Assembly (NCBI RefSeq): GCF_002135345.1
Contig: NZ_NEGI01000002.1
Location: 434,001 to 498,000 of the forward strand
Length of the DNA stretch: 64,000 nt
From: Acinetobacter sp. ANC 4648
GTDB lineage: Bacteria; Pseudomonadota; Gammaproteobacteria; Pseudomonadales; Moraxellaceae
Direction of reading: 5' to 3'
Shown: positions 8,672-17,313 of the stretch, piece after piece
Layout of the letters: each line of letters opens with the position of its first letter
How positions within the stretch are numbered: the stretch's first letter is position 1
Made by a program: the position numbers and the translations under genes
The notes under the pieces: model-generated
Told to the model about the DNA's origin: nothing
The model's database searches: none
The model's input: only the letters and a program-made list of their open reading frames with translations

Positions 8672-9955
8672 ATGTCTATCCTGAGTTGGGACGATTTTGA
8701 AGATGATGAACAGAAACCAGCTGCACAAGCTCAGCAGTCTGCGCCCGTCGAACCGCAAAAAGAGACTGATCCGCAAGTGGTACGTGATGCACAGCAGCCA
8801 TCACCGTCTGTGGCAACTGCACAACCCGCTAGAACCCATTCAAAACGTGCAGAATATTCAACCGATTCATTGGCAAGAGCATCTGCTTCCTTAGAACAGT
8901 TAGATGTTGCACCAGGCTTAGAAGAGCTTGAAATGGGCGCACAGCGCGTTCAAGTTGATGACAAAGCGATGATTAACTGTCGTGCGGACTTAAACCAGCT
9001 TGTACCGTTTAAATATGAATGGGCTTGGCAAAAATATCTAGATGGTTGCGCAAACCACTGGATGCCGCAAGAAGTAAACATGAACCATGACATCGCACTT
9101 TGGAAGTCTGAAAATGGCTTAACTGAAGACGAGCGTACCATTGTTATGCGTTCTTTGGGTTTCTTCTCGACTGCCGATTCATTGGTTGCAAACAACTTGG
9201 TATTGGCGATTTATCGTCACATTACCAACCCTGAATGCCGTCAATATATTTTACGTCAAGCATTTGAAGAAGCAATTCACACCCATGCTTATCAATACTG
9301 TATTGAATCTTTAGGTATGGATGAAGGCGAAGTCTTCAACATGTATCGTGAAGTTCCATCAGTTGCACGTAAAGCCGCTTGGGGATTAAAATATACTCAA
9401 TCTTTATGTGATCCAACTTTCCAAACAGGTACACCTGAAAACGATCAAATTTTACTGCGTAACTTGATCGCATTCTATTGTGTACTTGAAGGAATCTTCT
9501 TCTATTGTGGTTTCAGCCAAATCTTAAGTATGGGTCGTCGTAATAAAATGAATGGTGTTGCTGAGCAATTCCAATATATTTTACGTGATGAATCAATGCA
9601 TTTGAATTTTGGTATCGATATGATTAACCAAATCAAAATTGAAAACCCTTCACTTTGGACAACTGAGTTCCAAGAAGAAATCATTCAAATGATTCTTGAA
9701 GGCACAATGCTTGAAATCGAGTACGCACGTGACACTATGCCACGTGGTGTATTGGGTATGAATGCTGCAATGATGGAAGAATATTTGAAGTTCATTGCAA
9801 ACCGTCGTTTAGCACAACTTGGTTTACCTGAACAGTTTGCTGGTGTGACTAATCCATTCCAATGGATGTCAGAAATGATGGATTTACGTAAAGAGAAAAA
9901 TTTCTTTGAAACTCGCGTAACTGACTATCAAACTGGCGGCGCATTAAGCTGGTAA
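8672..9955 (+). CDS. nrdB: Class Ia ribonucleoside-diphosphate reductase, beta subunit
   Basis: This subunit houses the di-iron centre and tyrosyl radical that start catalysis in NrdA. It has 427 aa. The first ~85 residues are polar and low-complexity, rich in Gln, Pro and Ala. The ferritin-like core follows with iron-ligand helices: the [11 protein letters not shown] segment, the Glu in VLEGIFFY, and the [10 protein letters not shown] segment. The C-terminal tail, which binds NrdA, is the usual acidic/aromatic type ([15 protein letters not shown]). The start at 8672 ([11 protein letters not shown]) follows a purine-rich AAGAGAG site. An in-frame start 39 nt upstream is less likely. It ends at a terminator at 9968. 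Confidence 0.95.
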   Translation: MSILSWDDFEDDEQKPAAQAQQSAPVEPQKETDPQVVRDAQQPSPSVATAQPARTHSKRAEYSTDSLARASASLEQLDVAPGLEELEMGAQRVQVDDKAMINCRADLNQLVPFKYEWAWQKYLDGCANHWMPQEVNMNHDIALWKSENGLTEDERTIVMRSLGFFSTADSLVANNLVLAIYRHITNPECRQYILRQAFEEAIHTHAYQYCIESLGMDEGEVFNMYREVPSVARKAAWGLKYTQSLCDPTFQTGTPENDQILLRNLIAFYCVLEGIFFYCGFSQILSMGRRNKMNGVAEQFQYILRDESMHLNFGIDMINQIKIENPSLWTTEFQEEIIQMILEGTMLEIEYARDTMPRGVLGMNAAMMEEYLKFIANRRLAQLGLPEQFAGVTNPFQWMSEMMDLRKEKNFFETRVTDYQTGGALSW

Positions 9956-9967
9956 TTTAAATAAATT

Positions 9968-10000
9968 AAAAAAATCCTGCTTTTATAGCGGGATTTTTTA
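9968..10000 (+). terminator. Terminator after nrdB
   Basis: The stem AATCCTGC / GCGGGATT (one G-U pair) is followed by a T run, 13 nt after the nrdB stop. Confidence 0.85.
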
Positions 10001-10260
10001 ATTTTAAATACAGCAAATCAATCCAAAAACACGTGAATTAATCATAAAAAGTGAACCATTATTAAGCAACATTAAATACTCAAAATTTCTAAGCACTTAT
10101 CTCAAGTTTTATTCAAGTAACCAACACATCCCTCATAGCCACACAGCTATACAGCTATACAAAATCAACAATAATATTTGCCGAAAAAACACTCATTGTT
10201 GCTATTATGAGTGAGAAATAATAATTAAATCAACATACACAACAACTAAGAGAGAAAAAT
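10001..10260. other. Intergenic region before the DUF805 gene
   Basis: About 260 bp of AT-rich sequence. A short tandem duplication of ACAGCTAT occurs near 10145. I see nothing else distinct; it should contain the promoter of the following gene. Confidence 0.4.
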
Positions 10261-10869
10261 ATGAAAGGCGTTATTCTAGACTATTCAATCCAAACCAATT
10301 CTGGTGTGATTAGTGGTGATGATCAACATCGCTATTCTTTTACGGGCGTAGAATGGAAAGACCAAAAACCACCCACTGTAGGTGCTCGTGTAGATTTTGC
10401 TATTGATGATTCTGGTCATGCACTACAAATTTATACCACATCAGGTCACAACAATAGCTTCCAAAATATATCTAAGCAGTTAGATCAAATTTCAGACCCC
10501 AATAAGCATGAAGAACAATTCAACCCTATTGATTGGTTCGTAAAATGCTTAAAAAACTACACTAACTTCTCTGGGCGTGCACGTCGAAAAGAGTTCTGGT
10601 TCTTTGTATTAATTCAATTTATTATTTTAGTTATTGCCCAAATTATTGATTCAATTCTACATCTTAAAATGGTCATCTACTCTATTGCTGCTTTAGCTTT
10701 ATTCATTCCCTCTCTTGCCGTCGGAGTTCGACGCCTTCACGATATAAATCGCTCTGGTTGGTGGTATTTAATTGCTTTTATTCCACTTATTGGTGCAATT
10801 TTTCTAATTATTTGGTGGGCAACAGATACCAAACAAGAAAATAATCAGTGGGGAAATCCAGCTAAATAA
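10261..10869 (+). CDS. DUF805 membrane protein with an N-terminal OB/cold-shock-like module
   Basis: The protein has 202 aa in two parts. Residues 1-60 form a small beta-rich module (GVISGDDQHRYSFTGVEW, then P-x-x-G-x-x-VDF-x-I) resembling cold-shock-type folds. After a polar linker, residues 90-200 are a DUF805 domain: the amphipathic entry NYTNFSGRARRKEFWFF, hydrophobic helices, and the signature VGVRRLHDINRSGWW. Function of DUF805 proteins is unknown. An AGAGAG site precedes the ATG. The gene converges with another (10926-11339) that carries the same N-terminal module fused to a TM2 domain. The two share 36 identical nucleotides, so the modules arose by duplication. Confidence 0.85.
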   Translation: MKGVILDYSIQTNSGVISGDDQHRYSFTGVEWKDQKPPTVGARVDFAIDDSGHALQIYTTSGHNNSFQNISKQLDQISDPNKHEEQFNPIDWFVKCLKNYTNFSGRARRKEFWFFVLIQFIILVIAQIIDSILHLKMVIYSIAALALFIPSLAVGVRRLHDINRSGWWYLIAFIPLIGAIFLIIWWATDTKQENNQWGNPAK

Positions 10870-10885
10870 ATCAGTTAGTTAAAAT

Positions 10886-10909
10886 AAAGGGCACATAAAG
10901 CCCTTTATC
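10886..10909. terminator. Bidirectional terminator between convergent genes
   Basis: The 7-bp stem AAAGGGC / GCCCTTT has a 7-nt loop and A/T-rich flanks. It lies between the convergent DUF805 and TM2 genes. The T run is weak. Confidence 0.6.
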
Positions 10910-10925
10910 TAATTTAATAACTTGA

Positions 10926-11339
10926 TCAACCATATTTTCGTGCAAAATCTTCATCTGATGTACAAAGATAAATAATAAATTCAATAAAAGCGACAATTGA
11001 AGGAATAAAGGTCCAGCAGAAAAGTAAATAAATGATTCCCCACCCGATCTGCCCTAAATAAAATTTATGAATCCCAAATCCTCCCAAGAAAAAAGCTAAA
11101 ATTGCTGCGACTATTTTATTTTTTTCACCGATTTGATTTGGAAATGCTGTGGATGTCGGTAAAGTATAAATTTGACTCGCCTGCCCAGCGCCATCAATTT
11201 CAAAATCTACTTTTTGTCCACGAAATGGTGCGTTTTGTCCACGCCATTCTGTTCCTGAAAATCGATAGCGATTTTGATCATCACCACTAATCACACCAGA
11301 ATTGGTTTGAACGGAATAATCCAATACTTGACCTTTCAT
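10926..11339 (-). CDS. TM2-domain protein with the same N-terminal module
   Basis: The protein has 137 aa. Residues 1-62 repeat the module of the convergent neighbour (NSGVISGDDQNRYRFSGTEW, then GQKVDFEIDGAG). Residues 70-130 are a TM2 domain: KNKIVAAILAFFLGGFGIHK, then a Tyr-Leu-Gly turn and a second helix, with a charged tail. TM2 domains are pairs of membrane helices of unknown biochemical role. An AGGTAG site lies a few nt before the ATG. Nucleotides 11274-11309 are identical, in inverted orientation, to 10291-10326. The fusion of one soluble module to two unrelated membrane domains side by side is the notable point. Confidence 0.85.
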   Translation of the reverse strand: MKGQVLDYSVQTNSGVISGDDQNRYRFSGTEWRGQNAPFRGQKVDFEIDGAGQASQIYTLPTSTAFPNQIGEKNKIVAAILAFFLGGFGIHKFYLGQIGWGIIYLLFCWTFIPSIVAFIEFIIYLCTSDEDFARKYG

Positions 11340-11436
11340 TTTCTACCTAGTTATTTTTAATCAATTGTTTCCCATTTTATCTATTCTAATATTATTTATA
11401 TATAAGTTCCCTCGTTCCACCTTAAAACCTATACAT

Positions 11437-11465
11437 AAAAAGGCGCATGATGCGCCTTTTTTATA
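11437..11465 (-). terminator. Terminator after the Kbp-like gene
   Basis: The stem AAAAGGCGCAT / ATGCGCCTTTT is flanked by A and T runs. It is located 11 nt beyond the stop of the minus-strand BON-LysM gene. Confidence 0.85.
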
Positions 11466-11475
11466 ATCTATTAAG

Positions 11476-11949
11476 TTAAGCAGGAATACGAAGTACTTGG
11501 CCTGGAAAAATATCATCTGCATTTTTTAACAATGGACGATTGGCTTCAAAAATTTTATTGTATTGATTCGCATCACCATAGAATTCTTTCGAAATTTTAG
11601 AAAGATTATCACCAGACTTTACGGTGTAAAACTTACTTTCAGGCTCAGGTGTAGCAACTGTCATTTGATCATCGACTTTGGCAACATGATCAACATTACC
11701 TACGGCCAAAATAATTTTTTCACGATCCGCTTGACTGTTTACCTGCCCTTTGACTGTAGCTAAATCAGAAACACTATTATAAGTAACCGACAACCCTTCT
11801 ACAGGCAAACCTAACGCTTTAATATGACCCAATAATTTATTGGCAATTTCTTGTGCTGATGGCTCAGCTGGTGTCGTTGGTGCCGCTTGCGGTTCAGCTG
11901 GTGCAGTATTTTTTTTACCAATACCTTTTACAAAATCAAAAAGACCCAT
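11476..11949 (-). CDS. kbp: BON-LysM protein, Kbp/YgaU-like
   Basis: The protein has 157 aa. After MGLFDFVKGIGKK comes a Pro/Ala/Thr linker, a BON domain (about 38-100) and a C-terminal LysM domain (about 106-156, YTVKSGDNLSKISKEFYGD, ending PGQVLRIPA). This order and both ends match Escherichia coli Kbp (YgaU), a cytoplasmic potassium-binding protein. There is no signal peptide, which agrees with a cytoplasmic role despite the LysM fold. The start at 11949 has GGAG about 8 nt upstream; an earlier ATG six codons upstream does not. Assignment rests on domain order and overall resemblance; potassium binding here is inferred. Confidence 0.85.
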   Translation of the reverse strand: MGLFDFVKGIGKKNTAPAEPQAAPTTPAEPSAQEIANKLLGHIKALGLPVEGLSVTYNSVSDLATVKGQVNSQADREKIILAVGNVDHVAKVDDQMTVATPEPESKFYTVKSGDNLSKISKEFYGDANQYNKIFEANRPLLKNADDIFPGQVLRIPA

Positions 11950-12083
11950 TCTAATTCTCCATATCATTATTAAAATATTATAAAAATCTTAAGCTCTATT
12001 TTTATAACCAAAAAATAAGCTGAATATGGTAGCCATTGGTGTCATAAGCGTAATGATATGTAATCACTATTTTACTTCAGCAC

Positions 12084-12113
12084 AAAAAAAGCCACCGTTT
12101 GGTGGCTTTTTAC
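12084..12113 (-). terminator. Terminator after acpP
   Basis: AAAAAGCCACC / GGTGGCTTTTT with a short loop, about 30 nt beyond the acpP stop. It ends the fabD-fabG-acpP transcript. Confidence 0.9.
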
Positions 12114-12144
12114 GCATAGCATGAACTGCTATGTCAGCAACAAA

Positions 12145-12381
12145 TTAACCTAGTTTCTTAGAAACATAGTCAATTGCAGACTGAACAGTAGTGATTTCGT
12201 TAGAATCTTCATCTGGAATAGTGATGTCAAAATCATTTTCGAAAGACATAACAAGCTCAACCAAGTCAAGAGAATCAGCGCCCAAATCATCCATGAAAGA
12301 TGCTTCGTTCTTAATCTCTTCAGCTTTCATACCAAGTTGCTCAGCAACCGCTTGTTTAATACGTAGTTCGATATCGCTCAC
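12145..12381 (-). CDS. acpP: Acyl carrier protein
   Basis: This is the carrier of growing acyl chains in fatty acid synthesis. It has 78 aa and is highly acidic. The 4'-phosphopantetheine site is Ser37 in [13 protein letters not shown]. The start codon is GTG at 12381, placed because AGGAG lies about 8 nt upstream and the protein then begins as (M)SDIELRIKQ like other AcpP. The open frame extends to 12465, but the extension is not conserved in kind. It follows fabG in the same operon with an 84-nt gap and is closed by the terminator at 12084. Confidence 0.96.
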   Translation of the reverse strand: MSDIELRIKQAVAEQLGMKAEEIKNEASFMDDLGADSLDLVELVMSFENDFDITIPDEDSNEITTVQSAIDYVSKKLG

Positions 12382-12465
12382 AGGAATTCTCCTCATTGCT
12401 TGTGGCTTTTTAATTGCCACTAGTTTAATTGAATATAGAAATTTTTCAAAGTTTATACATCGCAA

Positions 12466-13200
12466 TTAAGCCATGTATAAACCACCATTTACGTGTAACA
12501 CTGTACCAGTGATGTAACTTGCCTTCTCTGAAGCCAAGAAACTTACTGCATTTGCAATATCTTGTGGCTGACCAAAACGGTTCAACGCCACTTGATCGCT
12601 CATTTTTTTACGAATTTCTTCGCTTAGCTGCTCAGTCATTTCAGTGGCAATAAAGCCTGGTGCAATGCAATTGACCGTAATCTGACGACTACCCATCTCT
12701 TTTGCCAAGCTACGACTAAAGGCTTCAATGCCTGCTTTAGCTGCTGAATAGTTCGCTTGTCCTGGGTTAGCAAAATGTGCCACAACAGAACTAATATTAA
12801 TAATTCGCCCAAACCGTGCTTTAGTCATTCCCTTAAGCACACGCTTAGACAAACGAAATACTGCTTTTAAATGAATATTGAGAATGTCATCCCAATCATT
12901 TTCTGACATACGCAGTAACAAATTATCTTTGGTAATCCCAGCATTATTGACAAGGATCATCACTGAACCATATTTTTGTTCAATATCCGAGACCAATACA
13001 TCAATGGCTGTGCCATCACGGACATCTAAAACCACACCAGTACCGTTTTCAGCAAACTGGCCCGTTAGATTGTCTGCGCCTGCTTCTGAAGTAGCCGTGC
13101 CGACCACAAAATAGCCATCTAAAATAAGTTGCTGCGCAATAGCTGCACCAATCCCTCTGCTTGCACCAGTTACCAATACAACTTTACGTTCTTGAGTCAT
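12466..13200 (-). CDS. fabG: 3-oxoacyl-[acyl-carrier-protein] reductase
   Basis: This NADPH-dependent reductase performs the first reduction of each elongation cycle. It has 244 aa of the short-chain dehydrogenase fold. The nucleotide loop TGASRGIG is at 11-18 and NNAG at about 85-88. The catalytic set Ser138, Tyr151 and Lys155 (NYSAAKAG) sits at the same positions as in Escherichia coli FabG. The start overlaps the fabD stop by 4 nt (ATGA), so translation is coupled. acpP lies directly downstream. Confidence 0.96.
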   Translation of the reverse strand: MTQERKVVLVTGASRGIGAAIAQQLILDGYFVVGTATSEAGADNLTGQFAENGTGVVLDVRDGTAIDVLVSDIEQKYGSVMILVNNAGITKDNLLLRMSENDWDDILNIHLKAVFRLSKRVLKGMTKARFGRIINISSVVAHFANPGQANYSAAKAGIEAFSRSLAKEMGSRQITVNCIAPGFIATEMTEQLSEEIRKKMSDQVALNRFGQPQDIANAVSFLASEKASYITGTVLHVNGGLYMA

Positions 13201-14183
13201 GCAATTTTTCCTTCCGCCACTAAAATGGCATTTAGTGCATCTTCCATACGACTTTGCGTATCAATTGGAAATGCTTTCTCGATATTCGGCAAACGCTTCG
13301 CAAGATTAGCCAATACATTACCTGGACCACATTCCGCTACATATTGAATACCTTGATCTTGTAGGTATTGCATGGTCTTGGTCCATTGTACAGATTGGTA
13401 TAGTTGCGCCGTTAAAGCTTGACGCAACTGCGCTACATCCGTTGCGATTGCAGCGTTGACATTTTGTATTACAGCAATGCTTGGTAACTGAATAGCCGTT
13501 TGCTCTAATGCTTGTGCAAACTGTTCTGCCGCAGGTTTCATGAGTGAACAATGGGATGGAACAGAAACTGGCAGCGCAATGGCCTTACCAGAATATTCTT
13601 TCGCTTGCGCCATCACCTCTTGTACCAATGCAGTCGAACCCGCAATCACGACCTGACCTTGTGCATTATAATTGGCAGCATCCACTGAACCTTGACCTGA
13701 CTGCGATGCTATCTGGCACAGTTCGATAACTTTTGCATCGTCCAAACCTAAAATAGCCGCCATCGCGCCTTCACCCTGTGGAACAGCAGATTGCATTAAC
13801 TTACCGCGTAAATTTACCAATTTCACGGCATCAGCCAATGTCATTGAATTTGCAGCAACTAAAGCGCTGTATTCACCCAACGAATGTCCTGCAAGATATT
13901 TCGGCGCAACACCACCCAGTTCCAACCAAACGCGCCATAAAGCAATACTTGCCGTCAGTAACACAGGTTGCGTATTTTCAGTTTGATTCAAACCCTCACC
14001 GCTTTGTGCGATGTGCCATAAGTCATAACCTATTGCTTCTGAAGCTTCAGCAAAAGTTTCATGCACACCGCTAAACTGTTCAGCAAATTCAGCGAGCATA
14101 CCCACTTTTTGTGAACCCTGACCTGGGAACAAAAATGCAGTTTTAGTTGCTTGAGCTGCTTGCTCGAGTTGTTTAGCAGACAT
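13197..14183 (-). CDS. fabD: Malonyl-CoA:ACP transacylase
   Basis: This enzyme transfers malonyl from CoA to AcpP for chain elongation. It has 328 aa. It shows the opening FLFPGQGSQKVGM, the nucleophile elbow GHSLGEYSA with Ser101, and the catalytic His211 in VPSHCSLM. The start at 14183 (MSAKQLEQ) is preceded by GAAGGGAC; an in-frame ATG six codons earlier is possible. It is the first gene of fabD-fabG-acpP. Unlike in Escherichia coli, plsX and fabH are not between rpmF and fabD. A terminator separates rpmF from fabD, so fabD probably has its own promoter. Confidence 0.95.
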   Translation of the reverse strand: MSAKQLEQAAQATKTAFLFPGQGSQKVGMLAEFAEQFSGVHETFAEASEAIGYDLWHIAQSGEGLNQTENTQPVLLTASIALWRVWLELGGVAPKYLAGHSLGEYSALVAANSMTLADAVKLVNLRGKLMQSAVPQGEGAMAAILGLDDAKVIELCQIASQSGQGSVDAANYNAQGQVVIAGSTALVQEVMAQAKEYSGKAIALPVSVPSHCSLMKPAAEQFAQALEQTAIQLPSIAVIQNVNAAIATDVAQLRQALTAQLYQSVQWTKTMQYLQDQGIQYVAECGPGNVLANLAKRLPNIEKAFPIDTQSRMEDALNAILVAEGKIA

Positions 14184-14280
14184 AAAAAGTCCCTTCTTCA
14201 TTCTTAGCTCGTTTCCGATGCGGCAATTTAACACTAAATAAATTTTATTTTAATTGCCAAATACAACAAAAATTCAAAAC

Positions 14281-14311
14281 AAAAAAAGGGAGCTTTCGCT
14301 CCCATTTTTTC
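14281..14311 (-). terminator. Terminator after rpmF
   Basis: AAAAAAGGGAGC / GCTCCCATTTTTT with loop TTTC, about 30 nt beyond the rpmF stop. It separates yceD-rpmF from fabD. Confidence 0.85.
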
Positions 14312-14341
14312 TACTAAGCTTAACGCTTAATACATCGTTAA

Positions 14342-14527
14342 TTATTCAGCAGTAGCTGCTTTAGCGAATAATTGACGACCACGGTAGAAACCATCTTTAG
14401 TTACGTGATGACGACGATGAGTCTCACCAGTAGCTTGGTCTACAGTTAATGCATTCTCGGTTAAAGCGTCATGTGAACGGCGCATGTCACGGCGAGAGCG
14501 ACTTTTACGGTTTTGCTGAACGGCCAT
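14342..14527 (-). CDS. rpmF: 50S ribosomal protein L32
   Basis: This is a small basic large-subunit ribosomal protein of 61 aa. It begins [20 protein letters not shown] and has the usual [14 protein letters not shown] region. There is no Cys4 zinc motif, so it is the zinc-independent type. A strong AAGGAG site precedes the ATG. It is placed 77 nt after yceD, the conserved neighbour in proteobacteria, and is followed by a terminator. Confidence 0.96.
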   Translation of the reverse strand: MAVQQNRKSRSRRDMRRSHDALTENALTVDQATGETHRRHHVTKDGFYRGRQLFAKAATAE

Positions 14528-14604
14528 GATGGCTCCTTACAAAGATCGAAAAAATGGATCAGAACAAATTCAGTTGTCTTATACTTTACAGTATAACACA
14601 AAAA

Positions 14605-15162
14605 TTAGTTAAGTTTACCCTTCAAACCTGCCAAAACATCAAACGGATTATCCCGCTCTTCTTCAACAAGGTCTTCTTCGGTAGGTTGATGCTTATGCTC
14701 ACAAATATCATGCTTAGGAGACAGAGGCATCAACAATAACAACTCATCTTCTATCAGAGAAAGTAAATCAGCCGTCGCAGGTGCATCAAAACCACCTTTT
14801 GTCGTTGCTTCACTTTCACCTAAGACGATGAAATCAGCATCCTCATCCAAGCGCTCTATCAGTGACTCATCGTCCACGAGTGCGACATGAAAGTCTGAAA
14901 CTAAAGTAATTTCAACAGACTCCAAACAACGCTGGCATTCTGTTGAAACTTTAGTTTCAGCATGACCGTCTAACCACGCGATACGATGATACGCATCCAT
15001 TGATAGCTTACAGTCTATAGTGACCAATTGATCATCAATTGATCCAACAGCTTCACGGGAAATACGAACAAAGCGAGACAATGGCAGGAGACCTGACCAT
15101 GCATAACCTTGTTCAGCCCATTTAAACGGCTCAATCTGTGCCGGAAAGGTATTTGCTGACAT
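14605..15162 (-). CDS. yceD: YceD/DUF177 family protein (23S rRNA accumulation protein)
   Basis: The protein has 185 aa. The family is conserved next to rpmF and is implicated in 23S rRNA accumulation or processing. The centre contains the typical CQRCLESVEI Cys-x-x-Cys motif (about residues 74-77). An acidic stretch follows (LIERLDEDADFI), then a conserved LIEDELLLLMPLSPKHDIC segment, and an acidic C-terminus. There is no signal or membrane helix. The start at 15162 lacks a strong ribosome site. It is divergent from epmC with about 100 bp between. Confidence 0.9.
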   Translation of the reverse strand: MSANTFPAQIEPFKWAEQGYAWSGLLPLSRFVRISREAVGSIDDQLVTIDCKLSMDAYHRIAWLDGHAETKVSTECQRCLESVEITLVSDFHVALVDDESLIERLDEDADFIVLGESEATTKGGFDAPATADLLSLIEDELLLLMPLSPKHDICEHKHQPTEEDLVEEERDNPFDVLAGLKGKLN

Positions 15163-15259
15163 AATTTAGGCGGCAATTCTACAAATTCATGGATACTCTG
15201 TCAAAGATTAAGATACAATTTTGTACTTATTTAGACAGATCATTTGGGTAATTCAAGTC

Positions 15260-15922
15260 ATGCATCAGTTGCAGCCGCAACCTGAAGTCACAACTTCATT
15301 ACAATTAAACACTTATTCAACTTCACATTTCGCTGTGAATTTAGACCCAATGCAACTTTCATCTTGGGCGAATTTACAAACAGAAGTTCAACAAGTAGAT
15401 TGGCTCATCTTACACTTTAATCTTTGGTTTTCCCACTTAAATGTGACGCTTGTACGTGGAGATTTTGAACCTGAGTATTTTCCAGCAACAGAAACAACCC
15501 CTGCACGTATTCAATTTGCCCATGGTTTTTTAAATAGTGCATTACATGAAATTAGCCATTGGAGCATTGCGGGTGATCAGCGCCGTACCCTTGCGGACTT
15601 AGGATATTGGTATGCACCAGATGGTCGAACGGCAGAACAACAAAGCTTATTTGAACAAGTCGAGATCAAACCGCAAGCGATTGAATGGTTGTTTTCTACC
15701 GCGCTAGGTCGAAAATTCCGCGTTTCTTTGGACAATCTCACTGGTGATGGTGGAGATGGGGCCATATTTAAAGATCATGTTTATGCCCAAGTGCAACTAT
15801 TTTTTAGTGGCAAAACCAAGCTGCCACGTGATGCAAAACGCTTTATTGAATGCCTATGTGCATGCACTCGAAGTGGCAAAACATTACAAAGTGATGAGTT
15901 TCAAAGAGAAATGTTAGACTAA
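15260..15922 (+). CDS. epmC: Elongation factor P hydroxylase
   Basis: The enzyme hydroxylates the beta-lysyl-lysine of elongation factor P (EpmC/YfcM family). It has 220 aa. Recognisable family blocks are FAHGFLNSALHEISHWSIAG, with the HExxH-like metal motif, then GYWYAPDGRTAEQQ and FEQVEIKPQAIEWLF. It is about 40 residues longer at the N-terminus than Escherichia coli EpmC. The ATG at 15260 is preferred over a TTG 13 codons earlier, though the ribosome site is weak. epmA/epmB and efp are not in this window. Confidence 0.9.
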   Translation: MHQLQPQPEVTTSLQLNTYSTSHFAVNLDPMQLSSWANLQTEVQQVDWLILHFNLWFSHLNVTLVRGDFEPEYFPATETTPARIQFAHGFLNSALHEISHWSIAGDQRRTLADLGYWYAPDGRTAEQQSLFEQVEIKPQAIEWLFSTALGRKFRVSLDNLTGDGGDGAIFKDHVYAQVQLFFSGKTKLPRDAKRFIECLCACTRSGKTLQSDEFQREMLD

Positions 15923-16006
15923 ATAACATAAAACAACAGTGACGCATTGAAACACTTTATAGATTCAATAGATAATAAGTTCACTATAAATCAGGAGAAC
16001 AATAAT

Positions 16007-16624
16007 ATGTTGCATTTAAGAATACATCCTGACAACCCTCAACCACGCCTCATTAGTCAAGCTGTAGAACGTATTCGCGCAGGTGATGTAGTGGTTTATC
16101 CGACGGATGCTGCCTATGCGATTGGTTGCCAAATTGGCAATAAAAATGCCATGGAGCGTATTGCTCAAATCCGCGGTTTAGGCCCCAAACATCAATATGC
16201 CATTATCTGTGCTGATTTATCAGATATTGCCACGTATGCCAAAGTAGATAATGCAATGTATCGCCTACTTAAGGCGAATACACCAGCAGTCACTACTTTT
16301 ATCTTACCTGCAACCAGCGAAGTGCCTCGCCGCTTAATGCATCCTAAAAAGAAAACGATTGGCTTACGCGTTCCTAGTAATACTGTCTGTCAAATGTTAC
16401 TCAAAGAATTAGGCGAACCCTTGCTCACCAGTACACTCATTCTACCCAACCAAACCGAACCCCTTGATGATCCCTACGATATTGAACAACAGCTAGAAAA
16501 ACGAATTGATGTTTTTATCGATAGTGGCTTAGGTACGCTAAGCACTACTAGTATTGTTGATCTTTCAGGTATAAATCCTGAAATTATCCGCCGTGGTGTG
16601 GGTGATGTCAGTGCTTTTGAATAA
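16007..16624 (+). CDS. yciO: YciO/YrdC/Sua5-family protein
   Basis: The protein has 205 aa and belongs to the L-threonylcarbamoyladenylate synthase superfamily. Its N-terminus (LRIHPDNPQPRLISQAVERI) and the block KKKTIGLRVPSN match Escherichia coli YciO rather than TsaC. YciO lacks an established essential role in t6A formation. The start at 16007 has AGGAGA about 8 nt upstream; an upstream ATG at 15947 does not. An (AT)n run lies just after the stop. Confidence 0.9.
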   Translation: MLHLRIHPDNPQPRLISQAVERIRAGDVVVYPTDAAYAIGCQIGNKNAMERIAQIRGLGPKHQYAIICADLSDIATYAKVDNAMYRLLKANTPAVTTFILPATSEVPRRLMHPKKKTIGLRVPSNTVCQMLLKELGEPLLTSTLILPNQTEPLDDPYDIEQQLEKRIDVFIDSGLGTLSTTSIVDLSGINPEIIRRGVGDVSAFE

Positions 16625-16628
16625 TCCT

Positions 16629-16648
16629 ATATATATATATATATATAT
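16629..16648. repeat. (AT)n microsatellite
   Basis: About ten uninterrupted AT dinucleotides directly after yciO. This is a candidate slippage tract, in non-coding DNA. Confidence 0.8.
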
Positions 16649-16668
16649 TAAAATAACTGAATATATAA

Positions 16669-16734
16669 TTTACGGGCTGCTCATACATGGGTAAATTCGC
16701 AATGATTAGCCTAACGATGTTGAGTAGTCCGTAA
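16669..16734. repeat. Imperfect inverted repeat in the yciO-scpA gap
   Basis: TTACGGGCTGCTC (ending 16682) and GAGTAGTCCGTAA (16722-16734) are inverted copies with two G/A differences, both tolerable as G-U pairs. They enclose a 39-nt segment. The segment is less AT-rich than the surrounding DNA. It could be a small RNA or the relic of a mobile element. Confidence 0.45.
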
Positions 16735-17313
16735 TCTAGGCAGCATTAAAATATAAAATGATCTATAAAAATGAGAATGTTTTTACTGATTTAGTAAACC
16801 TCATTTCTAATACGTTATTGAACAGAAATTTTCACAACCTGTAATCGATATAAATTTAAGACTCTTCATTTCCATAAATAAATACCTTCCAATAATCGCA
16901 ACAATTCTGACAAACGTGCTATCTACATACTGAAATAAAATAAAACTATATAAATTTCAAAATAATGAGGCTTTATGCAAGATATTAACCTCACCATTAA
17001 CCCTCGAATTCCCAGCTAAAAAATTTGATATACACCGCAAATACTTAATAAAAAGAGAGTTAAATCAAATATAAAAGTATATTTCTAAATTTCAAAAAAT
17101 AAGTGCAACATCATTAAAATAAATATTCCCTATTTATTTTAAGTTTTTTATCACTTTTATCACTTTAGTAATTTATTCATCTTGATTTTTCCTTTAGAAT
17201 AGTAAAACTTTCTATTTTGCAATTCGTTCATCACTTCCCTCTATCGATTTCGACTAGTGATCCTCGAATCGCCTTAACATGCCTTTGAAAATTCGCGTGG
17301 CTAAATAACGGTA
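16735..17313. other. AT-rich intergenic region before scpA
   Basis: Nearly 580 bp with no ORF and no clear hairpin, strongly AT-rich. It must carry the scpA promoter. Confidence 0.4.

Noticed and set aside
12191-14074. Antisense frames over acpP, fabG and fabD
   Set aside because: They lie wholly within conserved genes on the other strand and show no conserved features.
16709-16725. attC-like boxes GCCTAAC and GTTGAGT
   Set aside because: They match RYYYAAC and GTTRRRY, but only 3 nt separate them. Real attC sites need about 50 nt or more and two further inner boxes.
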